Shown one piece after another: positions 25,614-34,614 of a stretch of 64,000 nt of DNA. The first letter of the stretch is position 1. The number at the start of each line of letters is the position of its first letter. Source of the stretch: Termitidicoccus mucosus. GTDB taxonomy: Bacteria; Verrucomicrobiota; Verrucomicrobiia; Opitutales; Opitutaceae. The translations under genes and the position numbers were made by a program. Under the pieces are notes generated by a model. The model was not told where the DNA came from. It did no database searches and saw only the letters and a list, made by a program, of their open reading frames with translations. The stretch is from assembly GCF_038725785.1 (NCBI RefSeq), contig NZ_CP109796.1:6510501-6574500 (forward strand), in the 5' to 3' direction.

Positions 25614-26734
25614 TGCTCAGCTACCTTGCCGATTACGAATCCTGGTTCGGGCCGCTGCGCCTGCTGCGGTTCATCACCTTCCGCACGCTCATGGGCGCGG
25701 GCACCGCCGCGCTGATCGGCTTCGTGCTCGGGCCGTGGCTGATCCACCGGCTGCGCGTGCTGAAGTTCGGCCAGCACTACGACGACGACCGCACGGGCGA
25801 CCTCGCGGTGCGCTTCGACAAAAAGAACACGCCCACGATGGGCGGGTTGTTGATTTTCCTCTCCGTGTTTTTGAGCACCGTGCTCTGGGCGCGGCCGAAC
25901 ATCTGGATCATGGTGGCGCTGTTTGTGTTTGCCGCGCTGACGGCGGTCGGTTTCCGCGACGACTACCTGAAGGTGGTGCGCAAGAGCCGCGACGGCATTT
26001 CGTCGCGCGAGAAAATGTTCTGGCAGACGCTCATCACCGTCATCGCGCTCGTAGCGTTGTTGATGGAGCCGGTGAGCGCCGCAAAGATCCGCGAGCTGTG
26101 GGTGCCGTTCCTGAAGCAACCGGTGTGGATTTTTGCGGGCTGGCTGGGCATGTTCGCCCTGTTTGTGATGATGTTCCTGTGGGTCGTGGGTTTCAGCAAC
26201 GCGATCAACCTCACCGACGGGCTCGACGGGCTGGCGGTCGGGTGCACGATCACGGTCGCGCTCGTTTACGGCATCATGGCCTACGCGGCGGGCAACACGT
26301 TCATCTCCGACTACCTGCTGATCAGCTTCGTGCCCGGCACGGGCGAACTGGCGGTGATATGCGGCGCGCTGGTCGGCGCGGGATTGTCGTTTTTGTGGTT
26401 CAACTCGCACCCGGCCGAGGTGTTCATGGGCGACACCGGTTCGCTCGCCCTCGGCGGCCTGATCGGCATGATCGCCTTCATGGTGCAGCAGCCCTTCACG
26501 CTCATTATCGTTGGCGGCGTGTTCGTGGCCGAGGCCTGCTCGGTCATGATACAAGTCGGCTTTTTCAAATACACGCGGCGGCGCCATGGCGAGGGGCGGC
26601 GGTTTTTCCTCATGGCGCCGGTGCATCATCATTTTCAGAAACGCGGCTGGCCGGAAACGAAGGTCGTCGCGCGTTTCTGGATCATCTCCCTGATCTGCGC
26701 CCTCGCCGGCCTGGGCACGCTGAAACTGCGGTGA
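25613..26734 (+). CDS. mraY: Phospho-MurNAc-pentapeptide transferase MraY
   Basis: 373-residue, about ten-helix inner membrane enzyme that makes lipid I from UDP-MurNAc-pentapeptide and undecaprenyl phosphate. Motifs: GQHYDDDR, KKNTPTMGGLLIF, FRDDYLKVVRKSRDGIS, FSNAINLTDGLDGLAVG and PVHHHFQKRGWPETKVV, all standard. The start at 25613 shares bases with the upstream stop (TGATG). Confidence 0.94.
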   Translation: MLSYLADYESWFGPLRLLRFITFRTLMGAGTAALIGFVLGPWLIHRLRVLKFGQHYDDDRTGDLAVRFDKKNTPTMGGLLIFLSVFLSTVLWARPNIWIMVALFVFAALTAVGFRDDYLKVVRKSRDGISSREKMFWQTLITVIALVALLMEPVSAAKIRELWVPFLKQPVWIFAGWLGMFALFVMMFLWVVGFSNAINLTDGLDGLAVGCTITVALVYGIMAYAAGNTFISDYLLISFVPGTGELAVICGALVGAGLSFLWFNSHPAEVFMGDTGSLALGGLIGMIAFMVQQPFTLIIVGGVFVAEACSVMIQVGFFKYTRRRHGEGRRFFLMAPVHHHFQKRGWPETKVVARFWIISLICALAGLGTLKLR

Positions 26735-26854
26735 AAAACAAATTAATAATTAATAATTTAATCCCCAAGCCATGCAAATCACACCTGCAATTCTTATTCT
26801 CCATCATGGCGGCACCCCTATTTTTTAATTCTTAATTATTAATTTTCTCCCTTC
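26735..26854. repeat. AT-rich inverted repeat between mraY and murD
   Basis: AATTAATAATTAATAATTTA at 26741-26760 is mirrored by TTAATTCTTAATTATTAATT at 26825-26844. The arms are far more AT-rich than the surrounding genes. No T-tract typical of an intrinsic terminator is set directly after a GC stem, so it is listed as a repeat. Confidence 0.6.
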
Positions 26855-28150
26855 ATGCCCTTCCTCATTCACGACTTTATCAAACCCCTTCTCGCGCAGC
26901 CTGTCGCCGTGCTGGGCGGCGGCGTGAGCGGGCGGGCGGTGATGGTGTTGCTCGAAAAACTCGGCGCGCAAGGCGCGCTCTTCGACGAACGCCAGGAGGG
27001 TGCGCGTCGCGAGTTCACCGAAGCCGACGCGCGCGCGCACCGGCTGGTGGTGTTCAGCCCCGGCTTCGTGCCGGCGCATCCGTGGCTGGAAACCGCGCGC
27101 GCGGCTGGCTGCGAATGCCTCGGCGAGCTGGATTTCGCGGCCCTGTTCTGGCGCGGCACCATCATCGCCATCACCGGCACGAACGGCAAAACCACGCTGA
27201 CCGAATTTCTCACCCACGCGCTCCAGAGCACGAAGCGCCACGCCGGCGCGACCGGCAATGTCGGCCACCCGTTTTCCGCGCTGGTGGCGGAGCGCGAGGG
27301 CGGCGTGTTCGATGAAATCGCGGTGTGCGAGGTGAGCTCGTTCCAGGCGGAGGTGTTCAAGTATTTCCGCGCCGATTCCGCCTTCTGGATCAACATCGCC
27401 GAGGATCACCTTGAGCGCCATCCCGGCATGGCCGCGTATTTCGAGGCGAAGTGGCGTTTGTTTGATCGCACGGTCGGCGGCGTGATGCTCGCGGGCTCGT
27501 CGGTGCGGCGCTTCGCCGAGTCCTGCGGCCGCGTGCTGCCGCCGGATGCATGCGTGGAAACCGAGGGCCAGCCGGCGGACGTGCTCCTGCGCGGGACGGT
27601 TTTCGAGCACTACCCGCAGCGCGAGAACTTTCTTATGGCCGCCGCCTGGTGGCACCGCGCCGGGCTGCCCGAGACCGCGCTTTACGAGGCCGCGCGCAGC
27701 TTCAGGCCCGCCCGCCACCGCCTCTCGCGCGTCGCGGAGCGCGGCGGCGTGACGTGGTGGAACGACTCGAAGGCGACCAACTTTCACGCCGTCGAGGGCG
27801 CGCTCACCCGCTTCACCGCGCCGGTGCTCCTGATCGCCGGCGGCAAATCGAAGGGCGGCGACATCGCGGCCTTCGTGGCCCGCATCGCGCCCCGGGTCAA
27901 ACACGCCTTCCTCATCGGCGACACCGCGCCGGTGCTGGCCGCTGCCTGCCGCGCCCGCGGCGTGCCGCACACGTCTTGCGCGACGCTTGCCTATGCCGTG
28001 CAACAAGCTGCGGAAAATGCGGCCGGCGGAGATGCGGTGTTGCTTAGTCCCGGTTTCGCGAGTTTTGATATGTTCCGCAGTTATCAAGACCGCGGCGACC
28101 AGTTCGAGCAACTTGTGCGCGACCTGCCAGCCCCTTCGATTTCCAACTGA
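26855..28150 (+). CDS. murD: UDP-MurNAc-L-alanine--D-glutamate ligase MurD
   Basis: 431 residues. Adds D-glutamate to UDP-MurNAc-L-Ala. N-terminal nucleotide fold AVLGGGVSGRAVMVLLEKLG; ATP site GTNGKTTLTEF at residue 108; ligand-binding SSFQAEVF and WINIAEDHLERH; C-terminal WWNDSKATNFHAVEGAL and LIAGGKSKGGD. All are typical of MurD. Confidence 0.92.
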   Translation: MPFLIHDFIKPLLAQPVAVLGGGVSGRAVMVLLEKLGAQGALFDERQEGARREFTEADARAHRLVVFSPGFVPAHPWLETARAAGCECLGELDFAALFWRGTIIAITGTNGKTTLTEFLTHALQSTKRHAGATGNVGHPFSALVAEREGGVFDEIAVCEVSSFQAEVFKYFRADSAFWINIAEDHLERHPGMAAYFEAKWRLFDRTVGGVMLAGSSVRRFAESCGRVLPPDACVETEGQPADVLLRGTVFEHYPQRENFLMAAAWWHRAGLPETALYEAARSFRPARHRLSRVAERGGVTWWNDSKATNFHAVEGALTRFTAPVLLIAGGKSKGGDIAAFVARIAPRVKHAFLIGDTAPVLAAACRARGVPHTSCATLAYAVQQAAENAAGGDAVLLSPGFASFDMFRSYQDRGDQFEQLVRDLPAPSISN

Positions 28151-28196
28151 AAAAGCAGCGTATCTTTCGAATCACAACGTCCAACTTGGAGCATTT

Positions 28197-29351
28197 ATGA
28201 AAATCCTAAAAATATTTGGTGCCGTCGTGGCGGTGCACGCCGCGGTGTTTATTTTCGCCTTTGTCATGCCTGGCTGCCGCTCGTCTGCGCGCACGTCGTC
28301 CACGCCGCCGCCCGATGCCTCGCAGCTTCCGCCGACCGCCGGCGCCTACGGCTCGGCCAACTATCAGGCCTCGGGCAATCCCTACGACGGCAGCGGCGTC
28401 AACACCCCCGTCCCGTCGTCCGCATCCGGGCCGGTTTCGGCGACGCCGTCGTATTCGGATTTTGGCGTCGCGCCATCCGCGCCGCTCTCCGGCTTTGGCA
28501 CGCCCGCGCCGGCGCAACCGCTTTATCAGCCCACTGAGGTGACCGGCGTGGTGCCGCTTTCCTCCTACACGGTTGTCTCCGGCGACAGCCTGTGGACGAT
28601 TTCCCGGAAAAAAGGCGTGTCCGTGGATGAGATCAAAGCCGCGAACAACCTGAAATCCAACAACCTCAAAGTCGGCCAGAAACTCCTCATCCCCGCGAAG
28701 CAACCCGCGGGCTCGGCCACGGCCTCCGCCGCCGGAACCGGCGGCGCCGCCGTTGGCTCCGCGCCCGCGTCGGCGACCAGCACCTACACCGTCGTGGCGG
28801 GCGATTCGCTCGACCGCATCGCGCGCCGCCACAACACCACGGTCGCGAAAATCAAGGAACTGAACAAGCTCGCCTCGAACACCATCAGCATCGGCCAGCA
28901 ACTCACGCTGCCCGCGACCGAGGCGGCGTCCACGCCGTCTTATGCGGAACCCGCTTCCACGCCCGCGCCCGCCCGCGCCCAAGGCAACGTCCCGACCACG
29001 ACCATCACCCATACCGTGCAGGGCGGCGAGACGCTCGGCGGCATCGCGAAGAAATACGGCGTGCCGCAGCGCGAAATCGCCGTGGCCAACCAGATCTCCG
29101 ATCCCCGCCGTTTGCAGGCCGGCCAGCAGCTCGTCATTCCCGGCGCGCCTGCATCGCCGTTTGAGCAGCCCGCCCAGCCCGCGCAAACCGGCACGACGTC
29201 GCCGGCCCCGGCCAGCCCGGTTTCCACGAGTCCGGTGAGTTCACCGGTGAGCAGCAGCCCGATCTCCTCCGCGCCGCTCGACACCCCGCCGGTCAACACC
29301 ATCGAGGAGGAAACCCCAACCCCATCCCCTGTCACTCCGCAAGGCCAGTGA
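28197..29351 (+). CDS. LysM-repeat lipoprotein in the dcw cluster
   Basis: 384 residues from ATG 28197. A signal sequence ends in a lipobox-like VMPGC (C near residue 27). A Pro/Ser/Ala-rich spacer is followed by three LysM domains at about residues 123-166, 196-239 and 271-315, each starting with a YTVVSGDSL- or HTVQGGETL-like motif and ending near LLIP/LTLP/LVIP. The last 65 residues are low complexity. LysM binds peptidoglycan glycan chains, so the protein likely sits between the outer membrane and the wall. No peptidase or amidase domain is present. Confidence 0.8.
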   Translation: MKILKIFGAVVAVHAAVFIFAFVMPGCRSSARTSSTPPPDASQLPPTAGAYGSANYQASGNPYDGSGVNTPVPSSASGPVSATPSYSDFGVAPSAPLSGFGTPAPAQPLYQPTEVTGVVPLSSYTVVSGDSLWTISRKKGVSVDEIKAANNLKSNNLKVGQKLLIPAKQPAGSATASAAGTGGAAVGSAPASATSTYTVVAGDSLDRIARRHNTTVAKIKELNKLASNTISIGQQLTLPATEAASTPSYAEPASTPAPARAQGNVPTTTITHTVQGGETLGGIAKKYGVPQREIAVANQISDPRRLQAGQQLVIPGAPASPFEQPAQPAQTGTTSPAPASPVSTSPVSSPVSSSPISSAPLDTPPVNTIEEETPTPSPVTPQGQ

Positions 29352-29379
29352 CCCCTCCGCCCCGCTTTCCTCCTCTTTC

Positions 29380-29487
29380 CTCTTTCCTCTTTATCTTTCT
29401 TCTTTCTCCTCCTGTCCGGCTGATTTTCGTGCGGGACAGGGGGCGGGAAACGGAAGGAGAGAAAGAAGAAAGATAAAGAGGAAAGAG
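29380..29487. repeat. Polypyrimidine/polypurine inverted repeat, copy A
   Basis: A pyrimidine-only arm (29380-29409) is followed by a loop with its own CCTGTCC/GGGACAGG hairpin and a purine-only arm (29456-29487). The arms are complementary over about 30 bp. The purine arm contains the core AAAGATAAAGAGGAAAG. It lies in the gap between the LysM gene and ftsW. Copies B, C and D lie at 30762, 34640 and 62951. Confidence 0.88.
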
Positions 29488-29557
29488 AAAGATTTTTGTC
29501 ACGACCGCCCTCATTCATCACTCGTTCATTCGGCACTCTCCGCCTTTCGCCACCCGC

Positions 29558-30748
29558 ATGGCCAGCCCATCCAGCACCTCCGACCCGTTTTCGTCTGAAA
29601 TCCGTTTTCCGCGCCCGCATCTCGCGCCCACGCCGGCGGCGGTCATCGTGTTGTGCGCCATCGCCCTCACGATTCTCGGGCTCACGGTGCTGTTCAGCGC
29701 CACCGCCACGGTTTCCAAGACGCCGTTCTTTTATCTCACGAAACAGCTCATCGGCGTCGGCCTTGCGGTTGTCGTCGGGTTTGTGGTCAGCCGCATTGAC
29801 CTGGAGTGGGCGCGCGGCCATGTGAAACTCATCGCGATCGGCGCGCTCGCCCTGCTCGTGCTGGTGCTGGTTCCGCACATCGGTATCTCGGTTAACGGCA
29901 GCCGCCGCTGGCTGGGCCTCGGCCCGGTGCGCCTGCAAGTCTCCGAGATCGGCAAGATCGCGATGGTCTTCTGCCTCGCGCATTATCTGGCGATCAACCA
30001 GGTCTTCATCGGCCGGTTCAAGCGAGGCTTTCTCATCCCGATGGTGATCGTGGTCTGCACGGGCGGCCTCGTCGCCAAGGAGCCCGACCTGGGCACCGCC
30101 GCGCTCATCATGGCGGTCGGCGTGCTGATGCTTTTTCTGGCCGGCGTGCGCTGGCGTTATCTTTTCGCGGCGCTCATCGCGGGCGCGGGGGCGTTTTCGC
30201 TGATGGTGTATCTGATGCCGAACCGGCTCACCCGCTTCACCGCGTTTCTCGACGTGGAGGGCAACAAGCAGGACGGCACCTACCAGCTCTACCAGTCGCT
30301 CGCGGCCTTCGCGGTCGGCGGCGTGAACGGCGCCGGGCTCGGCCAGGGCCTCCAGCAGCAGCACTACCTGCCCGAGGCGCACACCGACTTCATCTTTTCG
30401 GTCGTCGGCGAGGAGCTCGGGCTGTATTTCACCATCGGCGTGGTGGCTCTGTTCATCGTCATATTCATCGCGGGCATCGTGCACCTGCGGCGCGCGCCGA
30501 ATCTGTTTCAATTTCTCCTCGTGAGCGGCGCGCTGCTCCTGCTCTCGATGCAGGCTATCATCAACCTGGGTGTCGTCACCGGCGTGCTTCCCACCAAGGG
30601 CATGTCGCTGCCGTTTGTCAGTGCGGGACTGTCGAACCTGCTGCTCATGGGCGCCATCGTCGGGATTTTCGTGAACACGCAAAGGGCGTGGTCGCGCCCG
30701 GCCCTCTCGCCCCGCCGCCGGACCCTGCGGGAGGTCGTGCAAACATGA
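29558..30748 (+). CDS. ftsW: Lipid II polymerase FtsW (SEDS family)
   Basis: 396 residues with about ten membrane helices. SEDS family glycosyltransferase that polymerises septal peptidoglycan with FtsI. Typical stretches: ISVNGSRRWLGLGPVRLQVSEIGKI, VAKEPDLGTAALI, GLQQQHYLPEAHTDFIFSVVGEELG and PTKGMSLPFVSAGLSN. Its stop overlaps an ATG (30745) of a tiny ORF that holds repeat copy B. Confidence 0.93.
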   Translation: MASPSSTSDPFSSEIRFPRPHLAPTPAAVIVLCAIALTILGLTVLFSATATVSKTPFFYLTKQLIGVGLAVVVGFVVSRIDLEWARGHVKLIAIGALALLVLVLVPHIGISVNGSRRWLGLGPVRLQVSEIGKIAMVFCLAHYLAINQVFIGRFKRGFLIPMVIVVCTGGLVAKEPDLGTAALIMAVGVLMLFLAGVRWRYLFAALIAGAGAFSLMVYLMPNRLTRFTAFLDVEGNKQDGTYQLYQSLAAFAVGGVNGAGLGQGLQQQHYLPEAHTDFIFSVVGEELGLYFTIGVVALFIVIFIAGIVHLRRAPNLFQFLLVSGALLLLSMQAIINLGVVTGVLPTKGMSLPFVSAGLSNLLLMGAIVGIFVNTQRAWSRPALSPRRRTLREVVQT

Positions 30749-30888
30749 GCGCCATCGATTCCTTTCTCTTTCCTCTTTCTCTTGATCTTTCTTCTTTCTC
30801 CCCGTTGTCGCGGCGCGGGGAAAGGACGCAGGAGAAAGATAAAGAGAAAGAGGAAAGAGAAAGATTCAGCAGGGAGACCCAGCCATGA
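30745..30888 (+). CDS. Linker ORF carrying repeat copy B between ftsW and murG
   Basis: 47-residue frame, starting in ATGA overlap with the ftsW stop and ending in ATGA overlap with the murG start (30885). Nearly all of it is repeat sequence, giving a serine/leucine/phenylalanine-rich half and a K/E/R-rich half. The product is unlikely to have a conserved function, but the frame could keep ribosomes coupled from ftsW to murG. Confidence 0.4.
   Translation: MSAIDSFLFPLSLDLSSFSPLSRRGERTQEKDKEKEERERFSRETQP
30762..30863. repeat. Polypyrimidine/polypurine inverted repeat, copy B
   Basis: Pyrimidine-rich left arm 30762-30801 and purine right arm 30831-30863, complementary over about 33 bp except for a 7-base bulge and one mismatch; the loop has a CCCCG/CGGGG pair. 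The purine arm has AAAGATAAAGAGAAAGAGG, a slightly longer version of the family core. Confidence 0.88.
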
Positions 30889-32033
30889 GCATGCCGAAAA
30901 AAACCTTCCTCATCGCCTGCGGCGGAACGGGCGGACACCTCTCGCCCGGCATCGCGCTGGCCGAGGGGCTCGTCGCGCGCGGCTACTCCGCCACGCTGTT
31001 GATCAGCCGGAAAAAAGTGGACTCGCGCCTCGCGGAAAAATACCCGCACCTGACATTCCTGCGCGTGCCCGGCTCGCCGCTTTCGCTCAACCCGGTCCGG
31101 TTCGCCAAATTCGTGTTTACCCAGGCGCACGGGTTCGCCTATTGCGCGAATCTCGTGCGCCGCGAGCGCCCCGTCGGCATCGTCGGCTTCGGCGGTTTCA
31201 CCTCGGCCGGCATCGTGCTCGCGGGCTCGCTGCTCGGCGTGCCGGTGGCGCTCCACGAGGCCAACCGCGTGCCCGGCCGCGCCGTGCGCGTGCTCAGCAT
31301 GGTGGCGCGCCGCGTTTACCTGCCGCCCGGCGCGCACCTCTCGAGACACTCACTCGCCGTGCAGCGCACCATGGGGCTGCCCGTGCGCAAGGAAATCGTC
31401 CGCATCCCCGTCGCCGGCGCGCGCGCGCAGCTCGGCCTCGACCCGCAGCGCCCGGTGATCGCCGTGCTCGGCGGCAGCCAGGGCGCGTCGTCGCTCAACA
31501 CCTGGGCGCGTGACCACGCGGCGGCCTTTGCGCAGGTCGGCGTGCAGGTTTACTGCGTGACCGGCCTCGGCAAAAGCGGCGCGGAAACCATCGAAAATCC
31601 ATCGCGCCACGGCGAGGCCGTCCGCACGATTTTCTCGCCCTTCTGCGACCGCATGGGCGCGCTGCTCTCCGCCGCCGACCTCGTCGTGTCGCGCGCCGGC
31701 GCGGGCACCATTGCCGAACTGATCCGCTGCGCCACGCCCGCCGTGCTCATCCCGTATCCGCATGCGGCGGACAACCACCAGCTCGCCAACGCCCGCCTCT
31801 TCGAGCAGCAGGGCGGCGGCATCATCGTCGGAGAAACCGCGATGGATACGCTAGCCCGCGAGGTCGGCGACATCATTTTCAACGACGGCTTGCTGCGGAA
31901 ATTCCGCGAGAATCTCCAGCGCATGGACCGCGCCAATTCGCTCGACATCCTGCTCGACGATCTGGAGGCGCTGGCCGGCCTGTCCGAGCCGAAGGCGCCC
32001 GCGCAGCCGCAAGCCGAAGGAGGTGCGGCGTGA
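30885..32033 (+). CDS. murG: Lipid II synthase MurG
   Basis: 382-residue glycosyltransferase (GT-B fold) that adds GlcNAc to lipid I at the inner face of the membrane. Motifs: ACGGTGGHLSPGIALAEGL at the N-terminus, HEANRVPGRAVRVLS, VLGGSQGASSLN and SRAGAGTIAELI, followed by PYPHAADNHQLANAR. An alternative start is ATG 30891. Start overlaps the linker ORF stop. Confidence 0.93.
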   Translation: MSMPKKTFLIACGGTGGHLSPGIALAEGLVARGYSATLLISRKKVDSRLAEKYPHLTFLRVPGSPLSLNPVRFAKFVFTQAHGFAYCANLVRRERPVGIVGFGGFTSAGIVLAGSLLGVPVALHEANRVPGRAVRVLSMVARRVYLPPGAHLSRHSLAVQRTMGLPVRKEIVRIPVAGARAQLGLDPQRPVIAVLGGSQGASSLNTWARDHAAAFAQVGVQVYCVTGLGKSGAETIENPSRHGEAVRTIFSPFCDRMGALLSAADLVVSRAGAGTIAELIRCATPAVLIPYPHAADNHQLANARLFEQQGGGIIVGETAMDTLAREVGDIIFNDGLLRKFRENLQRMDRANSLDILLDDLEALAGLSEPKAPAQPQAEGGAA

Positions 32034-32063
32034 GAAACCCCCGGAATAATCGCGTCCGTCTCA

Positions 32064-32210
32064 TGGCGCAGGCATCCTGCCTGCCATCCTTTTTCTGCGC
32101 GAAGCGCTCTGTTTTTTTCAACCTCGGGTGGTTCGGTGCAAAATCGGTTCTCTCGATATTCACCGCGCTTCGCGCGCCTGTTTTCGACGGCAGGCAGGAT
32201 GCCTGCGCCA
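32064..32210. repeat. Long inverted repeat element before murC-murB
   Basis: The left arm (32064-32088) contains GGCGCAGGCATCCTGCCTGCC-like sequence and the right arm (32186-32210) is its inverse. Inner arms pair GCGCGAAGCGC with GCGCTTCGCGC. Same family as 13301-13440; the outermost words GCGCAGGCATC are shared. It lies between murG and murC-murB. Confidence 0.78.
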
Positions 32211-32247
32211 CACGCTTCGCGCCCGTCGCGCGGTTTTTGTCCGCCGC

Positions 32248-34614
32248 ATGACCGCCCCTTCCGACAACTCCCCGCCCCCGCTTCCGATGCTCTTTGGCCG
32301 CGCCGTGGCCGCGATCCATTGCGTGGGTGTCGCGGGCATGGGCCTCGGCCCGCTGGCGATTTATCTGGCGCGGCTCGGCTTCGAGGTCAGCGGCGAGGAC
32401 GACCACATGAGCGGGGTCATGCACGCGCAACTCGAACGCGCCGGCATCGCGCTCACGCCCACTGGCGGCCTGCCGGGGCGGTGCGATCTCGTGGCGTGCT
32501 CGTCTGCGGTGCGCGACGGGCATCCCTCCGTCGGCGCGGCGCGCGGGCGCGGCATCCACGTGGTGCGCCGCGGCGAGCTTCTTGCCGAAATTGCGCGCGG
32601 AAAAAAACTCGTCGCCATCTGCGGCTCGCACGGGAAGACCACCACGACCGCGCTGCTCGTCACCGCGTTGCGCCGCGCGGGGTTTCCCGCCGGCTACGTG
32701 CTCGGCGGGCTTTTTGACGACGATGCCACGCCGCCCGCCGACGCCGCCGGGTCGGACTGGCTCGTCGCGGAAATCGACGAGAGCGACGGCACGATAGAAA
32801 ATTTTTCGCCCGAAATCACCGTGGCCGGAAACCTCGACTGGGATCATCCCGACCACTACCGCGAGCCCGCCGCGATCGAGGCGGCGTTTGCCGGCATCTT
32901 CGGACGCACGCGCGGAACCGTGCTGCTCGGCGCGAACGCCTTTGCGGGCGGCGCCAGGCTCAGGCAGCCGCTGCGCGAATCGATCGTCACCTTCGGTCCC
33001 GGCGCGGACTTCGATTTTCGTGTCGAAAACGAATCACCCGCCGACGGGCGCCAGGCTCTCGCGCTCGGCGGGCGTTTTCCCATCGCGACCGCGACCGTGC
33101 GCGCGCTTGGCGCGTTCAACGCCGCCAACGCCGCCGCCGCGCTCGCCGCCGCGCACCTGATGGGCGCGCCGCTCGCGCCCGATCTGCTCGCCGCCTTTCC
33201 CGGCGTGCGCCGCCGCCAGTCCGTGCTGCTCGCCAACAGCGAGTTGACCGTTATCGAGGACTACGCGCATCATCCGGCGGAAATCTCCGCGCTGCTCGCC
33301 AGCCTGCGCGCGCGCATCGGGGGCAAGGGGCGGCTGATCGTGGTGTTCCAGCCGCACCGCCACAGCCGCACCGCGCGCTTCAAGGCCGACTTCGCCGCCG
33401 CGCTCGCGCTGGCCGACCGGGTGTCCCTCATCGACGTCTATCCGGCGGGCGAGCCCCCGCAGGAAGGCGGGCACACCATCGACGTTTATCGCGAGCTGCG
33501 CCGCGCCGCGCCCGCGCTGCCGGTGGTCTATTGCAATGGAAAGACGGATGTGATGCTGGCCGTGCTCGCGCGCTCGGTCACGCCGGGCGACTGGGTGGCG
33601 TTCGTCGGCGCGGGCGACATCGACCGGCGCGCGCGCGAGTGGCTCGTGCTGGCCGACGAATACCGGCGCGTGGCCAACCGCTGGGCGACCATCGCGGTCG
33701 CCCTGCGCGGCAGCGTGTCGGTCGAGACCAAGGTGCGCCACGAGGAGCCGCTTGCGCCCAGGACCACGATGCGCGCGGGCGGCGCGGCGCGCATCTATGC
33801 CGAGCCGGCGGGCGAGACGGACCTGCGCGCATTGCTGCGCGAGGCCCGCGCGCGGGCGCTGGATGTTTTTCTGCTCGGGCGCGGCTCGAATCTCATCGTG
33901 CCCGACGAGGGCGTGGACGGGCTCGTCATCTCGCTCGCGCATCCGGCATGGCAGGCGTTTGAACCGCGCGGCGACGGCGGCATATGGGCGGGCGCGGGCG
34001 TGCGTTTGAAAAATCTCTGCGGCCTCGCGGCCAAGGCCGGGCTGGGCGGGTTCGAGTTTTTGGACGGCATTCCGGGCAATCTCGGCGGCGCGCTGCGCAT
34101 GAACGCCGGCGCGATGGGCGCGTGGACCTTCGACGTGGTCGAGCGGGTGCGCCTCATGACGCGCGACGGCGAGGTGCGCGAGGTGCCGCGCGCGGAGTTG
34201 CACACGGGCTACCGGCATTGCGCGGAGTTGCGCGACGGCGGCATCGCGCTCGGGGCGCTGCTGCGGCCTTCGGCGGCGCGTCCGGCGGAGGACATCGCCC
34301 GCCAGCTCGACGCCTACCGCGACAAGCGCCGCGAATCCCAGCCGCGCGAGCCGAGCGCGGGTTGCATTTTCAAGAACCCGGAAGGCGCCGCCGCCGGACG
34401 CCTCATCGACGAATGCGGACTGAAGGGCGAGTGCGTGGGCGGCGCGGAAGTATCCGCCGTGCATGCCAATTTCATCGTCAACCGCGGCGGCGCGACCGCG
34501 ACCGACATCATCGAGCTGGCGCGCATCGTCCGCGTCAGGGTCGCGGAGAAAACCGGCGTCACGCTGGAGCCCGAGGTGATTTTATACGGAAAGGAATGGA
34601 GGGAGGTTTTATGA
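32248..34614 (+). CDS. murC-murB: MurC-MurB fusion (UDP-MurNAc--L-Ala ligase / UDP-MurNAc reductase)
   Basis: 788 residues in one frame. Residues 1 to about 475 are MurC: GVAGMGLGPLA, ATP site G126-S-H-G-K-T-T132, YAHHPAEISALL and FQPHRHSRTARF. From about 483 to the end is MurB, the FAD enzyme making UDP-MurNAc: TTMRAGGAARIYAEP, LGRGSNLIVPDEGVDG, GIPGNLGGALRMNAG and AGCIFKNPEG. In that last motif a cysteine takes the place of the serine that donates a proton in E. coli MurB. The two enzymes act in consecutive steps in the order MurB then MurC. The ATG at 32248 follows the repeat element. No stop or frameshift separates the halves. Confidence 0.92.
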   Translation: MTAPSDNSPPPLPMLFGRAVAAIHCVGVAGMGLGPLAIYLARLGFEVSGEDDHMSGVMHAQLERAGIALTPTGGLPGRCDLVACSSAVRDGHPSVGAARGRGIHVVRRGELLAEIARGKKLVAICGSHGKTTTTALLVTALRRAGFPAGYVLGGLFDDDATPPADAAGSDWLVAEIDESDGTIENFSPEITVAGNLDWDHPDHYREPAAIEAAFAGIFGRTRGTVLLGANAFAGGARLRQPLRESIVTFGPGADFDFRVENESPADGRQALALGGRFPIATATVRALGAFNAANAAAALAAAHLMGAPLAPDLLAAFPGVRRRQSVLLANSELTVIEDYAHHPAEISALLASLRARIGGKGRLIVVFQPHRHSRTARFKADFAAALALADRVSLIDVYPAGEPPQEGGHTIDVYRELRRAAPALPVVYCNGKTDVMLAVLARSVTPGDWVAFVGAGDIDRRAREWLVLADEYRRVANRWATIAVALRGSVSVETKVRHEEPLAPRTTMRAGGAARIYAEPAGETDLRALLREARARALDVFLLGRGSNLIVPDEGVDGLVISLAHPAWQAFEPRGDGGIWAGAGVRLKNLCGLAAKAGLGGFEFLDGIPGNLGGALRMNAGAMGAWTFDVVERVRLMTRDGEVREVPRAELHTGYRHCAELRDGGIALGALLRPSAARPAEDIARQLDAYRDKRRESQPREPSAGCIFKNPEGAAAGRLIDECGLKGECVGGAEVSAVHANFIVNRGGATATDIIELARIVRVRVAEKTGVTLEPEVILYGKEWREVL

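Noticed and set aside
29380-29487. Hairpin repeats as simple terminators
   Set aside because: The stems are A/G against C/T without a GC-rich base and without a T-tract after the stem, and they sit inside clusters of genes that must be co-expressed.
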